DNA from: Patescibacteria group bacterium
GTDB taxonomy: Bacteria > Patescibacteriota > Saccharimonadia > Saccharimonadales > HK-STAS-PATE-42
Assembly (NCBI GenBank): GCA_030917805.1
Contig: JAUPUA010000088.1
Location: forward strand, 1 to 6,705
Direction of reading: 5' to 3'
Length of the DNA stretch: 6,705 bases
The first letter of the stretch is position 1; every line of letters starts with the position of its first letter. The notes under the pieces were generated by a model. That model searched no databases. It saw only the letters and a list, made by a program, of their open reading frames with translations, and was not told where the DNA came from. Positions 1-5,547 of this stretch are shown in pieces. A program made the position numbers and the translations under genes.

Positions 1-18
1 CGTGTGCTCTTCCGATCT
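1..18. other. Illumina sequencing adapter remnant at the contig end
   Basis: The first 18 bases, CGTGTGCTCTTCCGATCT, are identical to the 3' end of the standard Illumina TruSeq read-2 adapter/primer; read on the minus strand they are AGATCGGAAGAGCACACG. They are not genomic. The nusA reading frame happens to stay open through them and would add a false C-terminal Arg-Ser-Glu-Glu-His-Thr to the protein. True sequence begins at 19. No adapter is visible at the right end. Confidence 0.97.
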
Positions 19-735
19 AGTTCTTAAACCTGCAGCACGGGCTATTCCCTTAATTTGGACTGCCCCATCATTTATCTCTGGTACCTCTTGTTTAAATAAC
101 TCTATAACTAGTTCTGGGCAAGAACGTGAAACGATCATGGTTGGGATTCTACCTTCATCGTCAATGTCTTTTATGTAGAACTTAAGCCTTTCGCCCATAT
201 TGTAGCGCTCGCCAGGTACCTGTTCTTCTCTTGGCATTAGTGCGCTTGCTCGGCCAAGATCTACCTTAATGAATCGTGATTCAACTCGTTGAATACTGGC
301 AGCAATGACCGTTCCAACTCTATCTTTGTACTCATCAACCATGATCTTACTCTCAGATTCTTTTAGGCTTTGGATGATTGCTTGTTTTGCAGTTTGGGCG
401 GCAATACGTCCGAAGTCTTCTGGGACTTCCTGAGCGGTTCTTACGCTAGATCCAACTTTGGCATTCTTATCGATCTTTTTAGCGTCTTCTTCCGTAAGTT
501 GAGTAAGCTCATCTTCGACCTCTTCAACTACATCGTAATTTACGAAGATCTCTAAATCACCAGAGTTAATATTAAAATTTGCTGAGACGTTTTGACCACG
601 TTCTCCGCAGTCACGCCTCCAGGCGGCAGCGAAGGCGTTTTCTACTGCTGAGAAAATTGTTTCTTCGGGTAGGTTTCTTTCTTGTGCTAAGGCTTTTAGG
701 GCTTCTGATATTTGGTCTAATTTTAGGCTTTTCAT
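19..735 (-). CDS. nusA: Transcription termination/antitermination factor NusA, N-terminal part (cut by contig end)
   Basis: NusA binds RNA polymerase near the RNA exit channel and modulates pausing, intrinsic termination and antitermination. The 239 codons present read without interruption. Residues 1 to about 125 are the RNAP-binding N-terminal domain, opening with a helix-rich stretch (MKSLKLDQISEALKALAQER) followed by VENAFAAAWRR. About 136-200 is the S1 domain (VGTVIAASIQRVESRFIKVDLG, ending near TMIVSRS). From about 201 the first KH domain starts (CPELVIELFKQEVPEINDG, then IARAAGLRT). KH1 is incomplete; the rest of KH1 and KH2 lie beyond the contig. The ATG at 735 is supported by an AAAGGA ribosome binding site at 747-742, six bases upstream. 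Upstream lie a promoter and an imperfect terminator that could act as an attenuator. Arginine codons are mixed (9 of 17 are CGN). The product name is very secure. Confidence 0.95.
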
Positions 736-755
736 GTTATTTCCTTTCTTCAATG

Positions 756-784
756 AAAAAGCCGGGCTTTTTTCGAAGCTCGGC
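756..784 (-). terminator. Intrinsic terminator between the lemA operon and nusA; possible nusA attenuator
   Basis: On the minus strand GCCGAGCTT (784-776) pairs with AAGCCCGGC (769-761), with a six-base loop, one A-C mismatch in the stem, and five T directly after (760-756). It lies downstream of the P60-like gene's stop, so it can end the lemA operon. It also lies downstream of the predicted nusA promoter and 20 bases before the nusA ATG, so nusA transcripts must pass it. The T-run plus C could also pair weakly with GAAGAAAG over the nusA ribosome binding site, which would hide it; that part is speculative. Confidence 0.65.
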
Positions 785-803
785 AAGGTTTCTGTTTAGT
801 TAT

Positions 804-832
804 ATTTTAGCAAACTTAGGTATTTTTTTCAA
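804..832 (-). promoter_or_regulatory. Predicted sigma70-type promoter for nusA
   Basis: On the minus strand, TTGAAA (832-827) and TAAAAT (809-804) are separated by exactly 17 bases, and TGC directly before the -10 makes it an extended -10. Each hexamer matches consensus at 5 of 6. It overlaps the last codons and stop of the upstream P60-like gene. Predicted start of transcription is near 797, giving a leader of about 60 bases that includes the terminator hairpin. Confidence 0.6.
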
Positions 833-1397
833 ATTTATGTACTGGAGTCTCGGTTCTGGTAAATACGTCTTCTTTCATATGAAAGAGATCGTCATCTTCA
901 AAATCTTTATGCCACCAATATCCTTCGATCTTTCTCCAATCCCCATGAGCCATCTTCATGTAGTTAATTGGATGAGATCTTATTACATAAGGTTCATCAT
1001 TTGAGCTGTTTGAAACTACAAGATCATCATCGACTAAGATTCCTATATGCTTTGTAGCCCACGCTCTGTGCAGTTTGTTATCTTCGTAGATTATTAGACA
1101 TCCAATGCGTGGTTCATCTATTAGTTCCCAACCATTTTGTGGTAATTTCTGAATAAGCGAGCTTGTGTTCGCTACCGTTTGATCATCCCAAAGATTATTC
1201 ATTCTCAATATGCCCGAGATAAAAGTAGAGCAAGAAAGCTTACCGTCTTCATAGATATCATGGACGTTTCCATCTGAATCTAGAATGAATGACTTCGCCC
1301 AGATTCTACTCCCAATAGCTTGCTTTGCATTAAACACTAAAGTTCTTCTTCGCAACCAGCGAACTATGTGGGTATCTTGATTCTTTTGCCACTGCAT
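816..1397 (-). CDS. NlpC/P60-like cysteine hydrolase (putative)
   Basis: 193 aa with the sequence order of an NlpC/P60 papain-like fold: a Cys followed by a small residue and an aromatic (LSCSTFISGIL, C56), then a strand like PGDLVFF (RIGCLIIYEDN, about 97-107), then KHIGILVDDDLVVSN with His117 in the HVGIY position and Asn130 where the third polar residue is expected. Members cleave peptidoglycan stem peptides or related amide bonds. There is no signal peptide or membrane segment, so either it acts in the cytoplasm or it is exported by another route; the N-terminus is Arg-rich (WLRRR, 14-18). The acidic C-terminal tail from about 165 is unassigned. It is the last gene of the lemA operon, starting 11 bases after the Nudix stop, with no clear Shine-Dalgarno before the ATG, which suggests translational coupling. 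The fold call rests on motif order, not close similarity. Confidence 0.6.
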   Translation of the reverse strand: MQWQKNQDTHIVRWLRRRTLVFNAKQAIGSRIWAKSFILDSDGNVHDIYEDGKLSCSTFISGILRMNNLWDDQTVANTSSLIQKLPQNGWELIDEPRIGCLIIYEDNKLHRAWATKHIGILVDDDLVVSNSSNDEPYVIRSHPINYMKMAHGDWRKIEGYWWHKDFEDDDLFHMKEDVFTRTETPVHKFEKNT

Positions 1398-1408
1398 ATT
1401 TATTAAGT

Positions 1409-2092
1409 TTAGCTTGGTTGAGTGGGTTTGGCAAATGGCTCTAGCTTAATATGTCCATCATGCCAGAGTTTTATTAACCTTGCAGTTTTTTGATGATAAC
1501 CATCAAAGTTAGAAATAAAGCTCGAGCTTGATACCAAGTACTCAGTGCTTTTACCTTTGTTATCAAAACCCTTAACTGTATACTCTTTATTTGCGTTGTC
1601 GTAAAGATCAATCAGATCATTAACTTCTATCCACATTAATCCAGCTACCTCGTCTTCAGGTGTATTAAGCTTAGAGTCATAAGGTTCTAAAATCGAAAGG
1701 TATATATCACAGACAAGCTTCCGTTCTCTGCCTGTGTTTTGGTTTATAAGAGCAACAAGACGACGATCTAGCTTATATGTTTTTTTCTTGTCCAGTGTGA
1801 TCCCAAGCTCTTCTTTTGATTCAAGCAGATGCTCGCCACTTTCATACTGACCTTGCACATAGTGCCCACCAACCGCTACGTCGAATAGACCTGCAGCAAA
1901 ATATGAATTATCTGGTCTTTTTTGAAACAGTACCTCTAGCCTATTATTATGTTCTCTTACTAGCCAAATATTGACCACTCCAATCCATTCTCCATCAATT
2001 ACGGCTTGCTTAAATGGTTTGATAGCATAAGGTTCAAACTCTGGTGGTTTAAATACGTCGATTAGCGTCTCGTTTGTTATTGTGTTTGACAT
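1409..2092 (-). CDS. Nudix hydrolase
   Basis: 227 aa. Nudix enzymes hydrolyse nucleoside diphosphates linked to another moiety, or related pyrophosphates, using divalent metal. The Nudix box (GX5EX7REUXEEXGU) is at residues 76-98: G76, then ESKEELGI with Glu91, Glu94 and Glu95 as the metal-binding ExxEE set. Two consensus positions differ: Gln82 replaces the first Glu and Leu90 replaces Arg. The run GLFDVAVGGHYVQGQ resembles the IPP-isomerase-like/Nudix_33-type subgroup, whose substrates vary, so no substrate is assigned. Residues 100-170 supply the rest of the fold (RRLVALINQN, VCDIYLSIL, EVAGLMWIEVNDL), and a helical C-terminal extension follows. The ATG lies 11 bases after the TPM gene's stop, with only a weak AAGAG before it. 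It is the third gene of the lemA operon and presumably cytoplasmic. Confidence 0.85.
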   Translation of the reverse strand: MSNTITNETLIDVFKPPEFEPYAIKPFKQAVIDGEWIGVVNIWLVREHNNRLEVLFQKRPDNSYFAAGLFDVAVGGHYVQGQYESGEHLLESKEELGITLDKKKTYKLDRRLVALINQNTGRERKLVCDIYLSILEPYDSKLNTPEDEVAGLMWIEVNDLIDLYDNANKEYTVKGFDNKGKSTEYLVSSSSFISNFDGYHQKTARLIKLWHDGHIKLEPFAKPTQPS

Positions 2093-2103
2093 TATCTCTT
2101 ATT

Positions 2104-3027
2104 TTACCAGCTTGAGCCTCCGCCACCGCCTCCGAAGCCTCCACCACCTGAGAATCCACCGCCTCCGAAGCCTCCACCCGATCCGGAGCTTGAGCCTCCG
2201 CCACCAAGATACCAAGGCATAATGTAGTTTGAATCATGCTTCTTTTTTTCGGCATGTTTCTTGTAGTTTTTTGATAGGAAGTAATCTGAAATTAAGCCTA
2301 GTGGAATTAAGACAAAACCGGTCAGTGCAAATACCAGAATTGAGGTTGTAATAGCTGCAATTATTGATGAGAAGATTAAGCCTAAGATTCCGCCCAACCA
2401 CCAACTTTTTGAGCTAGCCATAATACTTGCGATAACTTGAATAACTACAAAAGCCATAACAATTGCCCCAATAACGAAATCTCCATTTGGTTTAAACTTT
2501 TTCTCGGGAGCTTTGTATTCTCCTTTTGTTGCTAGAGATATTGCACTGACTCCTGCACTTAAGCCGTCAAAATATCTATCTTCTTTAAACTTAGGGGCAA
2601 TCTCATCTCGAGAGATCTGACCAGCAAGTGCATCTGGGAGTGCGCCCTCAAGGCCCGTACCAGTACCGATAAAGATTCTTTTAGGGTTAGTCAACGAAAC
2701 GATAATTACTACCCCGTTATTATAGTCTTTTGTACCGATGCCCCAGGCGCGGCCGACTTCTACAGAAAATTGGGCAGGATCTTCACCTTCTAGATCTGGA
2801 GAAGTGAAGATTCCAATTTCGTTAGTACTCTCATCTCTTAAGGCTTGAATTTGATTATTTAAGCTTAAATCATCTTCTTCTGAGAGAATGTTTGCGGAAT
2901 CTAAGACATAGCCAGAGTTTGGAGCTTTTGGAACATCAAGTGCAAATGTCTGAGATTGGCCGGCACCGAATAAGCTTAGGCCTAAGATTAAGCTTAATAG
3001 CGCAAATAGTGTCTTTTTATTCTTCAT
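2104..3027 (-). CDS. TPM-domain (YgcG-like) exported membrane protein with Gly-rich tail
   Basis: 307 aa. Residues 1-29 are a clear signal peptide or N-terminal anchor: KNKK, a hydrophobic core TLFALLSLILGLSLFGAG, then QTFA. Residues about 40-170 form a TPM domain (Pfam TPM_phosphatase): YVLDSANILSEEDDLSLNNQ, EIGIFTSPDL, then NNGVVIIVSLTNPKRIFIGTG and FKEDRYFDGLSAGVSAI. Hydrophobic segments at about 184-203 and 211-246 (probably two passes) follow, then a Lys/His-rich stretch and a C-terminal tail (275-307) with 22 Gly in 33 residues, ending in Trp. This architecture is standard for bacterial YgcG-type proteins, often encoded beside LemA; their biochemical role is unsettled, although plant TPM proteins have phosphatase activity and aid photosystem II repair. 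The ATG at 3027 was chosen because it opens directly on the signal peptide. A TTG at 3039, nearer an AGAGA that lies in a small hairpin (3045-3058), is a possible alternative. Confidence 0.88.
   Translation of the reverse strand: MKNKKTLFALLSLILGLSLFGAGQSQTFALDVPKAPNSGYVLDSANILSEEDDLSLNNQIQALRDESTNEIGIFTSPDLEGEDPAQFSVEVGRAWGIGTKDYNNGVVIIVSLTNPKRIFIGTGTGLEGALPDALAGQISRDEIAPKFKEDRYFDGLSAGVSAISLATKGEYKAPEKKFKPNGDFVIGAIVMAFVVIQVIASIMASSKSWWLGGILGLIFSSIIAAITTSILVFALTGFVLIPLGLISDYFLSKNYKKHAEKKKHDSNYIMPWYLGGGGSSSGSGGGFGGGGFSGGGGFGGGGGGSSW
2109..2205 (-). repeat. Direct repeats encoding the Gly-rich tail
   Basis: Two near-exact internal duplications lie in the 3' end of the TPM gene. A 21-base unit beginning ACCGCCTCCG occurs at 2125-2145 and 2158-2178, 33 bases apart, so it is in frame. 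A 19-base unit, AGCTTGAGCCTCCGCCACC, occurs at 2109-2127 and 2187-2205. They encode Gly/Ser/Phe repeats and probably change length by slippage without breaking the frame. Local GC is well above that of the surrounding sequence. Confidence 0.85.
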
Positions 3028-3068
3028 ATCTAGCAACAACCGAGTCTCTTTTTAGAGAAGCTTTCTGG

Positions 3069-3683
3069 CTAGAACTCTACAGCTGGAGCATTTTCTGCGC
3101 CATTGACAGCCTCAAAGTATGGCTTTTGTTCAAAGTTGAATAAACCAGAAAGAATAACTGTTGGGAATCTTTTTACTTTAGTGTTATAGGCGCGAAGAGT
3201 ATCGTTATAGTCGGCACGTGATGTTTGGATTCTATTTTCTGTGCCCTCAAGCTGTACTTGAAGATCTTGGAAACTCTTTGTTGCTGTAAGTTGTGGGTAA
3301 CTTTCGGCTACTGCAAGTAGTCTTCCTAGAGCCTGACTTATTTCTCCCTGGGCGTTTTGGTAGTCTTGTAGCTGCTGTGGAGTGGCTTTAGAAGGGTCAA
3401 TTGTGATTTGTGTAGCCTTAGCGCGTGCTTCCACAACTTGAGTTAGTGTTTCTTGCTCAAAATCTGCGGCTCCTTTTACGGTGCTAACTAAATTTGGAAC
3501 AAGGTCTGCACGTCTTTGGTACTGTGTATCAACTGTTGCAAAGCTACTTTCTACTTTTTGATTTGCACTAACTAAACTGTTATACCCAGCAACTACCCAG
3601 ATTAATAGTAGGGCTAGAACTGCTCCGAGAACTCCAAGCTTAACTTGTTTGTTGCTAAATTGTTTTCCTTTGACTTCAACCAT
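3069..3683 (-). CDS. lemA: LemA family membrane protein
   Basis: 204 aa, the usual LemA length. A short basic N-terminus is followed by one membrane segment (about 15-33, KLGVLGAVLALLLIWVVAG), then the family signature YNSLVSANQKVESSFATVDT and QYQRRADLVPNLVSTVKG. Further conserved runs are VVEARAKAT, LGRLLAVAESYPQL, LEGTENRIQTSRADYND and FPTVILSGLFNFEQKPYFEA. The body is a long helical bundle, expected outside the membrane. The family's molecular function is not established; genomically it is very often paired with TPM-domain proteins, as here. It is the first gene of the operon. The start is well supported: GGAGG (3694-3690) lies six bases before the ATG, and a promoter is predicted upstream. 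The gap to the TPM start is 41 bases. Confidence 0.94.
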   Translation of the reverse strand: MVEVKGKQFSNKQVKLGVLGAVLALLLIWVVAGYNSLVSANQKVESSFATVDTQYQRRADLVPNLVSTVKGAADFEQETLTQVVEARAKATQITIDPSKATPQQLQDYQNAQGEISQALGRLLAVAESYPQLTATKSFQDLQVQLEGTENRIQTSRADYNDTLRAYNTKVKRFPTVILSGLFNFEQKPYFEAVNGAENAPAVEF

Positions 3684-3723
3684 ATGATGCCTCCAATAAG
3701 ATAATCTTTTACTTACAGTTTCT

Positions 3724-3752
3724 AGTATATACCAGACTTAAGTTTTTGTCTT
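3724..3752 (-). promoter_or_regulatory. Predicted promoter of the lemA operon
   Basis: On the minus strand AAGACA (3752-3747) and TATACT (3729-3724) are 17 bases apart; the -10 matches 5 of 6 and the -35 matches 4 of 6. Transcription would begin near 3717, leaving a leader of about 33 bases that contains the strong GGAGG site (3694-3690). It lies in the 92-base gap after sbcB, where I see no convincing terminator, so read-through from sbcB is also possible. Confidence 0.5.
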
Positions 3753-3775
3753 TATGGATTTGAGAATATGTCTAT

Positions 3776-5200
3776 CTATTTTGAACTCTGCTGGGCCCAA
3801 TCTTTGAGGTCATTGATTAAGCTTAACTTACTTTTTGATAGTTTTGTTTTGGAGAGCTTATCTAGATCTTGGAGATAGACTTCTAAAGGAGGAGTTGCTG
3901 AAGTTCCGTTTATTATCTTATTCATTTTGTATTCTTGATAAGTTTTCGCCTCGTTTTCGGTAAGCTGATCTGGGAAGTTCCTTGCTTTATATAGGGTTAA
4001 GAGTTTAGTAAGCCTGCCATCTTCAAACTTAAGCAGCTCTAATTTAAGATCTTTTGGTTTTGCGACTCTCACCGCAGAACTTAAGTTTCTATCTGTATCA
4101 TTTAAGAAGCCATCGTAGAGCGAGAGATCAGGATCATCTTTAGGTGGAAATTTACCATCTTCAGGTTTATAGGCCTCGTAAACTTTTTGAGAAAAAGCAG
4201 GTAAACCTTGTTTAAGCTTAGCTAAATTGGCTTGAATCTTTTTTAAATCTAGATTAATTCTCGCCGCAGTCGGCGGTGTTAGAACCTCAAGTGGTGCAAG
4301 AGCTGGGCATTTGTTAAATTGAACCATTTTAACCGGTAGCCTTTCTTCTTCGTACTCCCCGAGACTGTTTCTTTTTGTATAGGTAAGGCGCTTAAGCTGT
4401 GCAGAAGAAAGCGTAAAGAACTCAGATGGGTCGTGGCGAAGATCGTATGCTAAAACCCCACCTGCTCTTCCTGGAGTTGGACAAAGTGGGTAGACAACAC
4501 TAGTGTGTAGGTTCTCACTCGGGAACCTAGTGGTGGTATGTACGACTGGTTTTGGTGCTTCGAGATCTAAATAGCTCTCTGCGACCTTTTTATCTCTTAA
4601 GCTTAGTAGAAAGTCAAATAGTTTAGGGGCTTTTTCTTTTATAAGACGTGCGATATCTACAGTTACCTCAACGTCACTAAGGGCGTCGTGGGCACTGGTA
4701 TGTTCAAGTTTATTAGCTTTAGCAATCTCACCCAAAGTATTAATTGGTTTTCCGTCTGGCTTAAACGGCCACTCGATTCCTTCTGGCCTGAGTGCGCGAG
4801 TCATTCTAACCAGGGTTAGAATATCCCATCTAGAGCGTCCTTCTTTCCATTGCCACTCATATGGATCGTAGAAGTTGCGCCACAGTGTATAGCGCATAAA
4901 CTCATCATCAAATTGGATGGTGTTATAGCCAGTGACTACAGTACCAGGTAAAAGAAGTTCTTCGTGAAGTTTTTTAAGGAATTCCGGCTCACTCATGCCC
5001 TCTTTTGTACTTTGTGGGGTTATTCCGGTTACTAAGCATGCGTATGGGTCTGGCAAGATCTCTGAGCTAAGCTTAATTACCCAATTAACTCTTTTAAGCT
5101 CTTTTAGATTATGATCTGTTAGAATTGCTGCAAATTGAACTGGCCTATGAGGCCCAGGCTTAAGTCCAGTAGTTTCGAGGTCGTAAAAAAGGAAGTTCAT
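3776..5200 (-). CDS. sbcB: Exodeoxyribonuclease I
   Basis: 474 aa, against 475 in E. coli ExoI, and alignable along its length. ExoI digests single-stranded DNA processively 3' to 5' and acts in recombination, repair and mismatch correction. The N-terminal DEDDh exonuclease domain (1 to about 190) shows all catalytic residues: Asp7 and Glu9 in FYDLETTGL, Asp98 in YNTIQFDDEF, His171 and Asp176 in SAHDALSDVE. Family signatures include RPVQFAAILTD, TGITPQ, RNFYDPYEW, SRWDIL and ALRPEGIEWP. The middle and C-terminal ExoI-specific parts (SH3-like and helical) are present: VKMVQFNKCPALAPLEVL, SLYDGFLNDTDR and KLLTLYKARNFP. The ATG at 5200 is preferred over an in-frame GTG at 5221: it opens right on the first motif, gives the family length, and has GAGG at 5209-5206. 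The GTG has AAAGGAG only one base away, too close to use. A four-codon upstream ORF overlaps this ATG. Confidence 0.95.
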   Translation of the reverse strand: MNFLFYDLETTGLKPGPHRPVQFAAILTDHNLKELKRVNWVIKLSSEILPDPYACLVTGITPQSTKEGMSEPEFLKKLHEELLLPGTVVTGYNTIQFDDEFMRYTLWRNFYDPYEWQWKEGRSRWDILTLVRMTRALRPEGIEWPFKPDGKPINTLGEIAKANKLEHTSAHDALSDVEVTVDIARLIKEKAPKLFDFLLSLRDKKVAESYLDLEAPKPVVHTTTRFPSENLHTSVVYPLCPTPGRAGGVLAYDLRHDPSEFFTLSSAQLKRLTYTKRNSLGEYEEERLPVKMVQFNKCPALAPLEVLTPPTAARINLDLKKIQANLAKLKQGLPAFSQKVYEAYKPEDGKFPPKDDPDLSLYDGFLNDTDRNLSSAVRVAKPKDLKLELLKFEDGRLTKLLTLYKARNFPDQLTENEAKTYQEYKMNKIINGTSATPPLEVYLQDLDKLSKTKLSKSKLSLINDLKDWAQQSSK

Positions 5201-5227
5201 ATTAACCTCATAGTATAGCACTCCTTT
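5197..5227 (-). promoter_or_regulatory. sbcB start region: strong SD, four-codon mini-ORF with ATGA overlap, and an extended -10
   Basis: Minus strand. AAAGGAG (5227-5221) is a strong Shine-Dalgarno, nine bases before an ATG at 5211. That ATG opens Met-Arg-Leu-Ile-stop, whose TGA (5199-5197) overlaps the sbcB ATG (5200-5198) as ATGA, the classic layout for translational coupling. The same stretch contains TGCTATACT (5220-5212), an extended -10 without a good -35. If that is the promoter, the mRNA would have a leader of only about 5-8 bases and the mini-ORF would not be made. The two readings compete and sequence alone does not settle it. Confidence 0.4.
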
Positions 5228-5245
5228 ATTGATTGAACCCGTTAA

Positions 5246-5266
5246 TTAAGCTTAGAGTTTAAGCTT
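5246..5266. repeat. Tandem TTAAGCTT boxes in the divergent intergenic region
   Basis: TTAAGCTT occurs at 5246-5253 and again at 5259-5266, 13 bases apart, between the divergent starts of sbcB and the 78-aa gene. The second copy runs into the predicted -35 TTGCAA of the plus-strand promoter. Each box contains palindromic AAGCTT. They may be protein-binding sites or part of the window-wide excess of TAAGCTTA. Confidence 0.6.
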
Positions 5267-5293
5267 GCAAGAATAAAATGATGAGAGTATGAT
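5265..5293 (+). promoter_or_regulatory. Predicted promoter of the plus-strand orphan cluster
   Basis: TTGCAA (5265-5270, 4 of 6) and TATGAT (5288-5293, 5 of 6) are 17 bases apart. Transcription would begin near 5300, only about four bases before the ATG at 5304, so the message would be leaderless or nearly so. That fits the lack of any Shine-Dalgarno at that ATG. The -10 sits in the centre of a 9-bp inverted repeat. Confidence 0.45.
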
Positions 5294-5305
5294 AATTCTC
5301 ATCAT
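5278..5305. promoter_or_regulatory. Inverted repeat over the -10 (possible operator)
   Basis: ATGATGAGA (5278-5286) and TCTCATCAT (5297-5305) are a perfect 9-bp inverted repeat with a 10-base spacer, and the predicted -10 TATGAT lies in that spacer. The right arm contains the start of the ATG of the 78-aa gene. A dimeric repressor bound here would block the promoter. Because the predicted transcript would lack the left arm, a DNA site is more likely than an RNA hairpin. Confidence 0.5.
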
Positions 5306-5540
5306 GGAAACACAAACAAGTGGAATTGATATATCTTCAGAACTAACCCACGAAAGAAGTAGGAAAAGCGGACTTGCATCAGTATTCAGAACTAAAATAT
5401 TAAATATATTGGGAAAAGATGCGAGTGAGATGGCCAGAGATCCAGAGCCCTGGACTGCAGAAGGTTTTGATCCAGAGACAAGCTTTGCGACACTTAAAGT
5501 ATTAGAAGAAATTAGATTAGAGCCAGGTAACAATAGATAA
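5304..5540 (+). CDS. Hypothetical protein, 78 aa, first gene of the orphan cluster
   Basis: I do not recognise a family. The product has no signal peptide or membrane segment. A polar N-terminus (METQTSGIDISSELTHERSRK) is followed by a probable amphipathic helix (ASVFRTKILNILGK, about 25-38), an acidic Pro/Trp-containing middle (EMARDPEPWTAEGFDPETS) and a second likely helix (FATLKVLEEIRLE). It is probably a small cytoplasmic protein. The ATG at 5304 is preferred over the in-frame ATG at 5289, because 5289 lies inside the predicted -10. No Shine-Dalgarno is seen. All six Arg codons are AGA/AGG. The stop is followed after seven bases by the 48-aa lipoprotein-like gene, so the two are probably one transcript. 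The motif Glu-x-Phe-Asp-Pro appears in both (EGFDPE here, EEFDPN there), possibly by chance. Confidence 0.65.
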   Translation: METQTSGIDISSELTHERSRKSGLASVFRTKILNILGKDASEMARDPEPWTAEGFDPETSFATLKVLEEIRLEPGNNR

Positions 5541-5547
5541 ATATTAG

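Noticed and set aside
370..1004. Plus-strand open frames at 370-555 and 579-1004
   Set aside because: They lie antisense to nusA and the P60-like gene, have low-complexity translations, and the second crosses the nusA leader. Shadows of real genes.
2109..2205. Repeat array that might be CRISPR-like
   Set aside because: The repeats are in frame, encode Gly-rich protein, are GC-rich, and have no regular unique spacers.
2049..2255. 68-aa minus-strand frame with Ala/Glu/Val repeats
   Set aside because: It is the Gly-rich repeat tail of the TPM gene read in another frame, overlapping the Nudix start.
3028..3039. TTG start adding four residues to the TPM protein
   Set aside because: Less likely than the ATG at 3027, which begins a textbook signal peptide; kept as a noted alternative because the SD-like AGAGA is nearer the TTG.
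2892..3143. Plus-strand 83-aa frame
   Set aside because: It is antisense to the TPM signal peptide and the lemA 3' end, with no family features or ribosome site.
5201..5221. GTG start adding seven residues to sbcB
   Set aside because: AAAGGAG lies only one base before the GTG, and the ATG at 5200 has a GAGG site and gives the family's length.
5252..5533. Minus-strand 93-aa frame opposite the 78-aa gene
   Set aside because: It covers the divergent promoter region and the opposite strand of the 78-aa gene. The plus frame has a promoter and a partner gene 7 bases downstream, so it was preferred; a search of both translations would settle it.
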